The position numbers and the translations under genes were made by a program. A DNA stretch of 64,000 nucleotides from Ariolimax columbianus. Lineage: Eukaryota > Mollusca > Gastropoda > Stylommatophora > Arionidae. The notes under the pieces are model-generated. The model saw nothing but the letters and a program-made list of their open reading frames with translations. It was not told where the DNA came from and searched no databases. The DNA is taken from assembly GCA_036924085.1 (NCBI GenBank), contig JAVGWX010000004.1, forward strand, positions 42,305,793 through 42,369,792, given 5' to 3'. Shown one piece after another: positions 11,094 through 21,837 of this stretch. The stretch's first letter is position 1; each line of letters opens with the position of its first letter.

Positions 11094-11478
11094 ACAGAAG
11101 CCATTCAATTATACGTCAAACTTTCCTATCAGACCCTAACCACATACACTAATACACACGGAATAATTTATCTGCAAAAATAAAAAGACATGTTGCAAAA
11201 ATAAAGATACAAAAACAGCCACAATTTTGGACCGTAACATAACAGTAAACACATGCGTCATTCCCAAATTAGTCTTCGCAGCCACATAGTTTGAACCACC
11301 ACAGCAGACAATCAAATCAAGGATATAAACAAACTAATTAAGAAATTCGCAAACATCATACACAGCATACGTCAACACACACTGGTATAAAACAAGGAAC
11401 TCGAAGGCATCGTACTCCAAAACATACTGACAGAATACCAGTCTCTCTTAATAGACAATGTTGGGTGAATAATAAAAC

Positions 11479-11685
11479 ATTCAGAACAACACACACTAGC
11501 AAACTACTACATTGGTGTCAACAACACACACTAGCATACCACTAAGAGTGCACTGGTCCTAACAACACACACTAGCATACCACTAAGAGTACACTGGTCC
11601 TAACAACACACACTAGCATACCACTAAGAGTACACTGGTCCCAACAACACACACTAGCACACCACTAAGAGTACACTGGTGTACA
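11479..11685. repeat. 41-bp minisatellite, about five units
   Basis: The unit is AACAACACACACTAGCATAC followed by a CACTAAGAGT...CTGGTCCT segment. Units start at 11521, 11562, 11603 and 11644, and a partial diverged unit lies upstream. Near-identical units suggest recent expansion. Confidence 0.92.
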
Positions 11686-11689
11686 AAAC

Positions 11690-11990
11690 AACGCACCCTC
11701 CCATAAAGCAAGGCCTGTGCTGCAAACAGCCAACGATTTGAATATTGAAATTCGTTCATACCCACCATATTCTCCGGAATTAGCTCCATCAGACTTTTTT
11801 GTCCCTAAAACTTAAAAAACAGCCGAAAGGAAATCATTTTGACAGTGGCGAAGATGTCATACTGGCTTATGATAACTGGTTTAGTTCGAAAAAAATAGGT
11901 TACTTTATTCTGAAGGTCTTTTCCAAGGTCACGCAGAGATGGCAGAAATGTATAAATTCAGGTGGTGGCTACATTGAGAAGGAATAAGCA
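11690..11990 (+). mobile_element. mariner-like transposase C-terminal remnant
   Basis: One frame encodes SYPPYSPELAPSDFF, the region holding the third catalytic aspartate of mariner transposases. After a one-base frameshift near 11800 the other frame continues with LKKQPKGNHFDSGEDVILAY and ends TQRWQKCINSGGGYIEKE with a stop at 11985-11987. The latter is the typical mariner C-terminus (RWxKCIxxxGxYxEK). The N-terminal DNA-binding domain and first two catalytic aspartates are absent, and no terminal inverted repeats were found. Confidence 0.85.
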
Positions 11991-13860
11991 CTGGGCCAAA
12001 TTTCAACTTCTCCTCCTACTTCTTCATGGTCAGGGTAAAGACTTATGACAAGCACCTTGTATTAATATACACCGCTGCACCACACTACTCCTGGATTTTA
12101 CCGCCCTTCTACACGTCATTCATAAAAGCGATCGTATGATGCAAACAACTAACACAGAAAAAGACAAATGAAATATACAAACATCTAGTCAGGCTACAAG
12201 CACCCCCACCACACCTAAAAATAAAAAGTGGTTACATATATTTTAAAACAGACTACACAGACACGTTCACAAATCTACACATCTCACATATTTACCCGAA
12301 AAGCTAGAGAAGTCACACACAGATTGATTTGTTCATACAACATGACTCACATAACCAAAGGAAAAAACACAAACCAAAATGCTAACTATGCCAAACAAGC
12401 ACCCAAGAAACAGAAGACCTAAAGACACATTCTAAAAGACACAACTGAGATACAACCAGACAGAAGATAGACATGAACAGGACACGACACCAACCATCCA
12501 AACACAAATGCTAAGTGTACTATCAGAATATAGACACACCATTTGGAAATGCAGAAATTAAACTTCCTGTCACCTCAGAACATACCCCACGGACAGTTTA
12601 CTATAGATGTTCACGAAGGAGACGGTGTCTAGTAGCCACATGATAATGTCAATGTAGCACTGTGCCCTAGGTATGATTAAATCATTCCCAATTTTTTTAA
12701 TTTTTTTTTGTTTGTTCACACAAACTTAAATTAATTGTGCGTGGGAGAAAGAATATATATGTCATTTATAAAGATATGATTGTAAAACCATTTTTGAGAC
12801 ACTTTCCAAAATAAATATTTGTACAGACACGACGTATCTATGAATGTACGTAGATATCAATGTGGATAGACAGGTACACATCCGAAAAATATATGTGGAC
12901 ATTATTTGTGTATGACCTTTCAAAATAAATAAGGCACAATCCACCGTAAGGTCGGCCGGTGATTTTCCATTAGGCTAGTCCTATGACCAAACTGATCACA
13001 CGAGGTTAGATGACACGTTCTTCCAAACAAAGGGACCAGATGGCTCTAAATAAAAGAGTGCCGCAACACAGCATCATAATCCGAATCCTTTCAAAAGCCA
13101 ATACGGCAATATCAGCGTCCCCATTGAAGCTTAGGAAAAGCACAAGATTGTCACACGATATGAGTGGGCCATCTGGACGGTAATCTCACGTGCTACTATA
13201 GGGAAAAAAACATGAAAAAAAATGTAAAAGTTGATTAAGGTTGAGTTTAATCCAAATTTTAAAATGGGTATGGTCAGATACCGCACCGAGACGAGAACAC
13301 AAACAAAACCTACGTTACGACCAATAGGCCTTCATCAGGAACAGCAATACTGAACTAACAAATCAATATATAAGGACAAAATGATCAACTTTTGTATTAC
13401 TACTATTGTAATTCGGATGGGATGGATCAGAGTTTGGAAAAATACCAGCCGTGTTTTACTTCCCCCTTTTAAAGATCCCTATTATGTCCATATCTGTAAA
13501 GAATGAGTATAGAAGTATGCATGCGAGAGTGCCTGTGTATTTTTGTAGTTAAATAATTTTTATATACTTAAATCAAATCCATATGCCAAACAGGATTCAT
13601 CGGTCTGATCATGGCCATCTGTAGTTTCTATTACAGATGGCTATGGTCTGACACTCCCATGTGGCCAGCCCCCTGTTCAAGCTTGTCGACCATTAAAGGG
13701 AAGGTGATAAAGCGGACCAGGTTGCTCAATATGGGAGCTCTAAAACCCACCTGGTAGTTTTGTTTTAACCAACCCTTTGAAAAGGACAAGGCTAGCGACC
13801 CTTATGCAACGGAATGATTGTTTAATGACCACGTGGTCACTGTAAGCACATATGGAAGGC
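11991..13860. other. Long stretch without recognised genes
   Basis: Short frames only. Part of 12000-12600 may be further decayed LINE. Around 13330-13350 the minus strand carries a 'TGATGAAGGCCTATTGGTCG' phrase that resembles motifs near some Penelope-like element ends, but this is too weak to annotate. Confidence 0.4.
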
Positions 13861-13864
13861 AACC

Positions 13865-14100
13865 GGAATACGGAAAATTGGATATTGGGGATGTATTGAA
13901 ATCCATTAGCTACCACTTGTAATATGATGATAATGCAATCGAAGAATCAGCACTGCACAGACTTCAAAAGTTTGAAAGCAGAAGTGGCGAAAGCAGAGAT
14001 TGATACATCAAAGAACGGGGTAGGAACGTGATCTATCAACAAACTACAAGAGCCATCACCATTGACTGAAACAGACTGAGCACCTATGTATCTTTCAATT
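13865..14100 (+). mobile_element. LINE 3' fragment (RNase H-type family, same as 62-63 kb)
   Basis: The frame reads DVLKSISYHL, then ESALHRLQKF, then QQTTRAITID. It aligns with DILKSINNRRLDEDTA, AAIHRLQSFY and HQRATGTISI of the element at 61990-63110. Heavily decayed. Confidence 0.7.
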
Positions 14101-14239
14101 TTGCAGTTATTATAATGTCCTTATAACATAATATAACCAAAGAAACCATGTGTCCGTGAATGTAATCATTTCCGAATTATTTTCCTTTTAAGTTAAATGG
14201 CCAATGTATAATTAAGAATTATAATGGCATGAACAAGAC

Positions 14240-14535
14240 GAGATCAAAGATGCAGCAGTGAATGAGCTGAAAGCACAACTATCAGTTGGCTGCTTGCATC
14301 ATGGTCGGTAATCAAAAACTGACCAAGACCATTTTCCGCCTCCAAGTCGCGGCACTGCAAACAGACTGCAACCATGCAGTCTGGCTAAGAGATTAAGGGT
14401 CAAAGAGGGGAGGTACTAAAAAAAAACAACTGTAATCTGTCGGGCTGAAAGGCGCATATATCAGTCTTGCTGTAAACTACGACGCAACGTAACAAACGTC
14501 CTTTTTTCTGGATAAAGGCCGAAGAAGAAGAAGAA
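14240..14535 (+). mobile_element. GAA-tailed SINE, old diverged copy
   Basis: It follows the family order: GATCAAAGATGCAGCAGTGAA head, 'ACCAAGACCATTTTCCGCCTCC', 'CAGTCTGGCTAAGAGA', central 'GGGCTGAAAGGCGCATATATC', then (GAA)n. It is clearly older than the copies at 2093, 6547 and 54059. Confidence 0.75.
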
Positions 14536-14758
14536 TGGGCATCTATATTTGTACAGTTTAAACTGCCGAGGAACAATTTGTTTCTGTTGAAGAAAACGGA
14601 GGAACTACACAATGATGTATTCGCCATGTCCTCTGAGGTTCGTCGCTCTTATCACAACCGCCCTGCAAGACTCTCGATCTTTATCCAGTTCTTTCGCCCC
14701 GTTACTGTCATCTTCGGAACATATTTGATGTCGCGTGTCCTCCACTTCACCTCGGTCT

Positions 14759-14917
14759 GTACTGCCGAAGACGATGTGTTGGACCGGTAGGTGCAAATAT
14801 AGCAGTCAAGCTGTAAACTAGCGACACAGCGTTCTCCGGACTACATCTTGCTACTTGCAAAGTCCTGTTTAGGGCTTGGTAGCGGGAGATTGAGAACGAA
14901 CGCAGAAGAAGAAGAAG
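14759..14917 (+). mobile_element. Short GAA-tailed SINE subfamily copy
   Basis: About 158 bp, starting GTACTGCCGAAGACGATGTG and ending ACGCAGAAGAAGAAG. It consists of the central domain and 3' part of the GAA SINE without the long 5' region. Similar short copies lie at 36120-36278 and 38797-38957, so this is a defined subfamily rather than random truncation. Confidence 0.8.
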
Positions 14918-14924
14918 ACCTAGT

Positions 14925-16530
14925 TTCTCAAATCCATACTGGAAGACTACTGTGGCGTTTGATGTGGCCAAAGTATTAGGGTTTCCTAGACGTAATGTTG
15001 TTTATCGTCTTATATTTTGATGTACACCATGCTCTTTTAGGACGCATATATTCTTCTGTTTCGCTATCCATGGTATTTTGAGAGCATTCATATAGCATTT
15101 GATCCCGAAAGTTTGTATTTTCTTCCATGTTTCGCCTTCGTGTGTGTTCATAGGAAGGATGCATGTCCTTGGAATCTTAAATTTTGTTGCTTTGTTTGCG
15201 TTCTGTCATACGTCTGTTATTTTATTTGTTGTTGTTGTTGTTGTTTAAGGAATGCACGCAATGGGTAGATTTACCCTTTTGTGAGCCCTGAAAAGAACGT
15301 TAAGTGGCGATATATTGTAGCTTTCCTGACATCCCGAGCGTGCTGATGAAGGTGGACCGGGGTCCTTCGAGCGGTTGTGCTAGGCTTAGCTTCATCTGCA
15401 TGTCGTTTACTACTACCGAGATTATGTCGTTAGCGAAGCTGCCATAAAAACATCCCTTTTCCAGGAAGGGCTACGGGGAAGCCGCGGTCAGGGTCTTGGA
15501 CAGTATATTTTGCCTGACCCGAACTATCATGTCTGATCAGTATGCTTTGCCTGACCCTAACTAACATGTCTGATCAGTATGTTTTGCCTGACCCTAACTA
15601 ACATGTCTGATCAGTATGTTTTGTCAGACCCTAACTATCATGTCTGATCAGTATGTTTTGCCTGACCCTAACTAACATGTCTGATCAGTATGTTTTGCCT
15701 GACCCTAACTAACATGTCTGATCAGTATGTTTTGCCTGACCCTAACTAACATGTCTGATCAGAATGTTTTGCCTGGCCCTTACTAACATGTCTGATCAGT
15801 ATGTTTTGCCTGGCCCTAACTAACATGTCTGATCAGTATGTTTTGCCTGACCCTAACTAACATGTCTGATCAGTATGTTTTGTCAGACCCTAACTATCAT
15901 GTCTGATCAGTATATTTTGCCTGACCCTAACTAACATGTCTGATCAGTATGTTTTGCCTGACCCTAACTATCATGTCTGATCATAATGTTTTGCCTGACA
16001 ATAACTAACATGTCTGATCAGTATGTTTTGCCTGGCCCTTACTAACATGTCTGATCAGTATGTTTTGCCTGGCCCTAACTAACATGTCTGATCAGTATGT
16101 TTTGCCTGACCCTAACTAACATGTCTGATCAGTATGTTTTGTCAGACCCTAACTAGCATGTCTGATCAGTATATTTTGCCTGACCCTAACTAACATGTCT
16201 GATCAGTATGTTTTGCCTGACCCTAACTATCTTGTCTGATCAGAATGTTTTGCCTGACAATAACTAACATGTCTGATCAATATGTTTTGCCTGACCCTAA
16301 CTGACATGTCTGATCAGTATGTTTTGCCTGACCCTAACTAACATGTCTGATCAGTATGTTTTGCCTGACCCTAACTAACATGTCTGATCAGTATGTTTTG
16401 CCTGACCCTAACTAACATGTCTGATCAGTATGTTTTGCCTTATCAGACGTTAGTCTTCCTTCCCATAATTTTATTTAACATCTGCATTGCCATGGCCACT
16501 CCTCATTTATTTGTTGCAGTCTAAATTACT
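14925..16530 (-). mobile_element. Antisense LINE fragment interrupted by a CAA-tailed SINE
   Basis: The minus strand at 14976-15190 reads ETWKKIQTFGIKCYMNALKIPWIAKQKN across frames, homologous to the 8986-9555 fragment. Nucleotide homology resumes after the SINE at 16477 (ATCTGCATTGCCATGG...), matching 9480-9530. That paralog provides the pre-insertion arrangement. Confidence 0.72.
15228..16467 (-). mobile_element. CAA-tailed SINE with ~25-unit 37-bp minisatellite, 9-bp TSD
   Basis: On the minus strand it starts at 16467 (GAAGGAAGACTAACGTC...), carries about 25 units of a 37-bp repeat (about 15505-16440; core on + CTAACATGTCTGATCAGTAT), then the unique body, and ends in (CAA)n at 15228-15245. 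A perfect TSD, ATTTTATTT, lies at 15219-15227 and 16468-16476. The surrounding antisense LINE has an uninterrupted paralog at about 9440-9530. Variant units (GTCAGACCC, CTATCATG) recur in the same order several times, indicating block duplications. Confidence 0.92.
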
Positions 16531-16546
16531 ACTGGTAATGGGGGAG

Positions 16547-16797
16547 GGGGCGGCGTGGCCTAGTGGTTAAGTGGCACGGCTCACAGCCCGAAGGTGCTAG
16601 GTTCGATCCCATCACAGCACCGGCCATTACCACGGGGAAGCAAACCCTTAGAAAATACCGGAGGAAGCAGACCCTTACATAAAATGAATGCCAAAGTCGG
16701 ATGCACTGGCGCAAAATAAAAACGGCAGTGCAACACATACCGCTTTGGAGAATAGAGAAATAAGGGGAACGCAAAACAACAACAACAACAAAACATT
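16547..16797 (+). mobile_element. tRNA-derived SINE
   Basis: The tRNA-like head has box A TGGCCTAGTGGTTAAGTGG and box B GGTTCGATCCC. The body (GCAAACCCTTAGAAAATACC...) includes the domain shared with the GAA SINE, and the 3' end is A-rich/(CAA)n. A clear TSD was not found. Confidence 0.9.
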
Positions 16798-17133
16798 TAA
16801 AAACTGTAATGTGCCCATATATTCGAAACTTGTGACAGTTTCAATTTCTTCATTTTCAAGAATAACTTTAGGTCTTCTTTTTGTTTTGTCCTTGGTCATT
16901 ATCTTGGTTTTACATGTGTGCAGGTAGAGATTTGTTTTTTGCTATGTTGTTTAACAGACATGATCATCTGTTCCAGTTCCTTTGGTCTCTTAATCGGAAT
17001 AATTGTGTCATCTGTAAATCTAATTTCTATTATTTGCTTTCCCCCGACTGTAAGCGAGTCGAACTTTTAATAAAATGTGTCGTTTTTTTACATTTCTCCG
17101 TATAATTTCTGCACAGATGTTGAATAGTATAAG

Positions 17134-18977
17134 TGTATATAAATAATATCGCAGAGAATATACCAAGAAGGGTCCATTGCTCCATTTTTACAGACGATCT
17201 GGCTATGTGGACCTCTGAAAAGAATCTCACCATAGCAAGTAATCGGATGCAGCAGGCCCTAACATCGCTTGAGGAGTGGGCGAACTCATGGCTGGTCCAA
17301 ATAAATGAGGAAAAAACAACATGTACGATATTCTCGCTTTCAAACAAACCCCAAAACACAAAAATAAGTCTTAACGGCAAATATCTGCAGCCAAACGACA
17401 ACCCAAACTACCTGGGAGTCACATTTGATCGGCGCATGACATGGAAAAGTCAGATCGAGAGAAACCGAATGAGAGCCAGAGAAAGAATGGCAATCATGAG
17501 GAAACTTGCTGGCACAAGCTGGGGAGCAGACGAAAGTATACTAAAGAAACTGTACACTGGAAGAGTGAGACCAGTTCTCGAGTATGGCATTGTGGCATGG
17601 ACAACAACAGCAAAGGCGAACTTTGACAAAATTAGCAAACTCCCAAACCAAGCCATGAGAGTTATAACAGGAGGCATGAAGTCAACGCCAATTGTAGAAC
17701 TGGAAAAGATTACAAATCTGCAATCCATGACCGACAGAAGAGACTGCAAAGCCCCGCAGCAAGCAGAAAAACTCAGAGGACATCCAATGCATAAGAGCAT
17801 AAATAATTTTGGAAATGGGAAACTAAAGCGGAGAAACTTTGCAGAAATAGCCAAAGCAAAGATGAACAAAGATCCTATGAACGCATTAACAACACCAAAA
17901 GCCCATCCCTACTGTACGCAAACCTATCTGGAGGCAGCATATATTTCCAGAGGTGGAAGAAAATATACCAGGTATTGGAAAAAAGAACAGCCAGACTGAA
18001 AAAGAAAGAAGAGACATAACCCTGAGGTATATAACGAAAAACTACCCAAGCATGGACTGGACCCATGCATACACCGACGGCTCTGTAACAAACAGAACAC
18101 AGAACAGAGGGGCAGGGGTATTCCTGAGCCTACCAAATGGTAGAAAAACAACACTATCAGTGGCAGCTGGAAAATTCTCAAGAAATTTCGGAGCGGAGGC
18201 AGAGGCACTGAGGGCTGCAGTAGAATAAATGGTGGCATGCAAAAGAAATGAAAGCCATATAGTCCTGCTTACAGATGCCCTGGCCGTAGTCACAGCACTA
18301 AAAAGCCAGAAAAATACTGAACTTAATGATTTAAAGAGCAGTACTCTGTCAACTATGCCAGCAGTCCGCACAAAAAAAGAGTAGTGGTACAATGGGTTCC
18401 ATCGCACTGTAACACCCAAGGCAACGAGGAGGCAGACAGACTGGCAAAAGAAGGTGCAAGACTACCACAACCAGATACTAGTGTGACATACGAAGAGTCA
18501 AAAAGGCTTATTAGAGCTAGATACATGACCAAATGGGAAACCGAACATACTGGCTACACAAAAAACGATGCCTATTACCAGTTGAACAGAAAAGTGCAGG
18601 TCGTGGTCTTCAGACTTCGCACTGGCCACAATAAATTGACTGAGGTATCACTTATTCAATAAATTGAAGATAGGTGGCACTGACGAATGCATGTGCGGTA
18701 CTAGCAAAATGACCGCTGAACATCTGCTGCAAAACTGCCCGACATACGAGGATCAGAGAAAGCAGATGTGGCCATCACCAGTGGCAACACTAGACAAGCT
18801 CTATGGCAGTGTCGACAGCCTCAGGATGACCGCTGCTTTTTTCGAAAAAATAAAGGTTAACGTCTGACAGCGTACGAAGAAGAAGAAGAAGAAGAAGAAG
18901 AAGAAGAAGAAGAAGAAGAAGAAGAAGAAGAAGAAGAAGAAGAAGAAGAAGAAGAAGAAGAAGAAGCAAAAGAAGAA
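17134..18977 (+). mobile_element. I-like LINE with RNase H, 5'-truncated, (GAA)n tail, 12-bp TSD
   Basis: The longest element copy here (1.84 kb). It starts inside the RT palm: YINNIAENIPRRVHCSIFTD with the catalytic FTDD intact, then the thumb (RPVLEYGIVAWTTTAKANFD, LPNQAMRVITGGMKSTP) to a frame end at 17999. RNase H follows in another frame: AYTDGSVTNR (first D), AEAEALRAAVE (E), LLTDALAVVTAL (D), VQWVPSHCNTQGNEEADRLA (H and D). The C-terminal motif CMCGTSKMTAEHLLQNCP precedes the stop at 18865-18867. The tail is a ~100-bp GAA tract. A perfect TSD, GAATAGTATAAG, lies at 17122-17133 and 18978-18989. Frameshifts and in-frame stops inactivate it. Confidence 0.93.
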
Positions 18978-18979
18978 GA
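18878..18979. repeat. ~100-bp (GAA)n tract
   Basis: An almost uninterrupted GAA/TTC run forms the tail of the I-like LINE. Its homopurine strand makes it a candidate for triplex (H-DNA) formation and length instability. The poly-leucine minus-strand frame here is an artefact. Confidence 0.97.
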
Positions 18980-20402
18980 ATAGTATAAGGGGAGAGTATG
19001 TTTATTTGTCTTACAGTGTGTTGCACCTCAAACCAGTCTGATGTTTCACCTGCTATTCTGATATTCCTACATAGTGTATTGTAAATGCTGACACTGACTT
19101 CCACACCTGCTTGTATATATTCGGTCTGTATATCGTCTCATCTTTGTGATTTTCTTTTTTTCAAGTCTTGAATTGCTTAGCGGACTTCATATACTGCAGG
19201 TTCCGGATCTTTTTCTTCGTTCTTAAACGTTAAAATGGGATTGATCCCTGTATCTTCGTGCATTTATATGCAGTGTTTCTTCTATATTTCAAGTATATCC
19301 TTACTCACTGTCAGTGCATTGTCATCTTTATTGTTGATTACATGCAATAACGGTTTAACTCTCCAGCTAGTGTTCCAATTTCTTTGAACGCATCTCCTTC
19401 CTTATATGTGACTATACGTGTTCATTATATGTTGTTTCTTGTTCTTCATAACCTTTCTTCCTAACCTCTCTGATTTCTCTTGAACTATTTTTGCATTTGG
19501 TACTATTACGTCCTGTCCCTTATTGTTTTAGCTTGTTCTTTCCGTGTGTGAGTCTCAATGTTTCTTTTCTGTAACTTAACTGATTTGTTGTATCGTTGTA
19601 TTGGTTTCTTGGTATTTTCCGGTGCATGAGAACATCTCTTGTTTTTTTTTAAGCCAGCTAATTGTGAGTCATGTCTTTCTGCACTGCCGTGAGCGCCGAA
19701 ATTGTATATTTTACTTCAATGCTGTTTTTTTTATGGTATAACGCTTACGTCTAATCACATTGAGCTTGTGCTTTTCAACAGTTGCTTCAGTCTTATCATG
19801 AAGTCCGCGACTCATAGTTGCTAATCCGAGTCGCAGTCAGCACCAGGTAGTGTCTTCAAGGATGATTCGCCTGATCTCCATCTTTGTTGTGTTAGAATGT
19901 AGTTCATTTGGTTCCTAAGTTTCTCATCTGGTGAAATCCATCTATGGTCTTGTTTAAACAGATTGTATGTGATCGAGAGGTTATTTTCTAGGCAGAATTC
20001 CATTAATCGTTCTCCACTCTTTCTGTGTCCTAAGTGTCCTAAACCGAAGGGTCTCAGCACTCTTTCTTCTTCTTTTGTCCTGTCCATTCCTATTTTCGGT
20101 TTGAAATCCCTCATGATTTTCATAATGTCTCTATTCTCAAACTTTTCTAAGATCTCTTGCAAATTGTTATAGAACTCTTCTTCCATTTCTACTGTTGTTG
20201 GCTCATAGACTTGTATTACTGTAACGTTTATTTTGTTACATCTTTAATCTGATCACCAGAACACGATCTTCGTCTGGATTATATATAAGCAGCGCTGTGG
20301 ATCTTTTCGATTGAAAGAAAACCAACACTACTCTATCCGTTCTTTTCTACGAGTAAATGAATCTACCCCCTGTTTGGATATTGAAGCGTTCATACTCCCA
20401 GT

Positions 20403-20655
20403 GTGGGACGGCGTGGGCTAGTGGTTAAGTGACACGGCTCACAACCATAAGAGGCTGAGTTCTATCCCCATCACATCACCAGCCGTTACTCCGGGGAAGC
20501 AAACTCTTAGAAAATGCAGGAGAAAGCAGACCGTTACATAAAATACATGCCTAAGTCGGATGCACTGGGCCGACAGACGCAACATAAAAACCACAGTGCA
20601 ACGCACACCGCCTTGGGGAATAGAGAAAAAAGGCCACTGAAATAAAAAAAAAAAG
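20403..20655 (+). mobile_element. tRNA-derived SINE with 9-bp TSD
   Basis: Same family as 16547. Box A is slightly mutated (TGGGCTAGTGGTTAAGTG), box B reads AGTTCTATCCCC, and the tail is poly-A. The TSD ACTCCCAGT lies at 20394-20402 and 20656-20664. It interrupts the endonuclease region of the minus-strand LINE. Confidence 0.92.
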
Positions 20656-21180
20656 ACTCCCAGTATGTCTACTTTGGTTCTTTCTATCGTCTTCTCAACC
20701 ATGATAATGTGTCCTTGGTATAGGCTTCTAATGTCCAGTATTACAATTCACAGCATTTTATGTTAGCGTGATGCAAGGGTTTTGCATTGTAATACAGTGG
20801 ATGTTTTTGGCGACCATCACTGATTACTTGTACTTGTCTCGACATCGTTCTCTTTCCCAGTTCGCTTATTTGATCTGCCTGCTCTAAGGGTCTCGTTATC
20901 AGATCTTGAAACGTTTTTTCCCTTTTTGGCTGCGATGATTTTATAGAAGTTTACGTACAGTAATTTGCCTTTGCTTTCTGTAACTGTTCTGGTCGTTATT
21001 TCGCTATTGATCACTGGTGCGTCCAAAAACCAAAACCAGCTCTTGCCTTTTTGAGTCGTTGTCGAGTACATCGATCATTCTTCTCGTGGGCCAGTAAGTG
21101 CGTGTACTATTTAGGGGTGGATTCTCTTCCGCATTAGCTCACGTAGTTTGTCCGGTCAGTCAAAAACGTTGTCCGGCGTG

Positions 21181-21306
21181 GCACTGCCGTACACTAGCAG
21201 AATCTTGGCGTTGCACTGCCGTACACTAGCAGAATCTTGGTGTTGCATTGCCGTACACTAGCAGAATCTTGGTGTTGCACTGCCGTACACTAGCAGAATC
21301 TTGGTG
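21181..21306. repeat. 32-bp minisatellite, four units
   Basis: Unit TTGCACTGCCGTACACTAGC followed by AGAATCTTGGTG, nearly identical in all four copies. Confidence 0.95.
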
Positions 21307-21835
21307 CCACACGTGAATTAAGCAGTAGCGAGGAAACCAATTAGGATCCAGGTCATAATACTCTACTAGAAAGTGACTGGCTCTCACCTTGAGGTACAAC
21401 CCTTACACGCCCCTGCCCTATTTATAATATAAACACAATTGCAAGGGCTTCCAGCCTGAGATACATGTACCTCATGGGTACATAAGAAGCACGTCATATA
21501 GGTTCATGTAATAGTTCCTAAACAATACTTTCCTTCTGTAATAATATAATATTAGAATTGCTACTTAAAAGTCTACTGTGGTCTAAAGATAAAGGCCTGT
21601 TTGTCATTTTATTTATTATTACTAGGTGCAGGTTCATCCATATTTACAATACTGATCTCTGGTAGGCCTAATAATAATGCATTTGTTTATGTTTATCTGC
21701 TTATGAACGATAAAAACTGTTATATGATTGTGTAACGAATAAAGAATACTCAAAGTTTTACTAAAAGTCAATGGGTTTCTGAAAAGGTTCTAGAATCTCT
21801 AAGCTATTTTTTAAAAAATGAGTTCAGTTGAGTTC
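21307..21835. other. AT-rich spacer, nothing recognised
   Basis: No coding frame, RNA gene or repeat family member identified. Confidence 0.5.
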
Positions 21836-21837
21836 AG

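Larger units (their letters stand above)
7841..11480 (+). mobile_element. Degraded Tx1/L1-like LINE, split by later insertions
   Basis: Pieces are readable in order on +. At about 7850-7885 is the endonuclease motif ILSGDFNYVL (GDFN). At about 8140-8165 is a DHKTVIATI-like endonuclease C-terminal motif in a shifted frame. At 8818-8985 is the RT N-terminus (MQKDKSPGPDGLTLELYK). At about 9560-9720 is HGPIGPNYF then LTNKLKLFMPTFIHEDQ (the 'RPIS...IHPDQ' region). At about 11240-11460 is an INKLIKKFANIIHSI segment. Many stops and shifts mean it is long dead. Interruptions are an antisense LINE piece (8986-9555), a C-rich array (about 9968-10292) and a CAA-tailed SINE (10458-11093). Clade assignment is by motif flavour only. 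Confidence 0.6.
16800..21100 (-). mobile_element. Endonuclease/RT LINE on the minus strand, split by two insertions
   Basis: Read 3'->5' on +. The endonuclease N-terminal part lies at about 20665-21100, with a TIERTKVDILG motif. The rest of the endonuclease lies at about 19820-20390: IHSAAYI, then FYNNLQEILEKFENRDIMKI, KIGMDRTKEEERVLRPFGLG, FCLENNLSITYNLFKQ, GADCDSDHQLL. The RT linker lies at about 18990-19780. The palm C-terminus is at 16800-17121 (VILENEEIETVTSFEYMG). It is interrupted by a tRNA SINE (20403-20655) and an I-like LINE (17134-18977). Stops and shifts make it inactive. Confidence 0.8.

Noticed and set aside
13325..13355. Penelope-like element end
   Set aside because: Only one short phrase resembles such ends, with no RT or GIY-YIG motif nearby.
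10751..16440. CRISPR-like regular 36/37-bp repeats
   Set aside because: Units are head-to-tail with no unique spacers and lie inside a SINE bounded by TSDs in a metazoan genome.
16547..16620. tRNA gene
   Set aside because: Box A and B are present, but the sequence continues into a repeated SINE body with a tail and lacks a normal cloverleaf; the same applies at 20403, 21998, 27795, 40344, 50744 and 55243.
16548..16800. TSD for the tRNA SINE at 16547 (ACTGGTAATGG / ACTGTAATGTG)
   Set aside because: The flanks match only with a gap and mismatches; not convincing.
18790..19104. Poly-leucine protein on the minus strand
   Set aside because: Pure translation artefact of the GAA/TTC tail.
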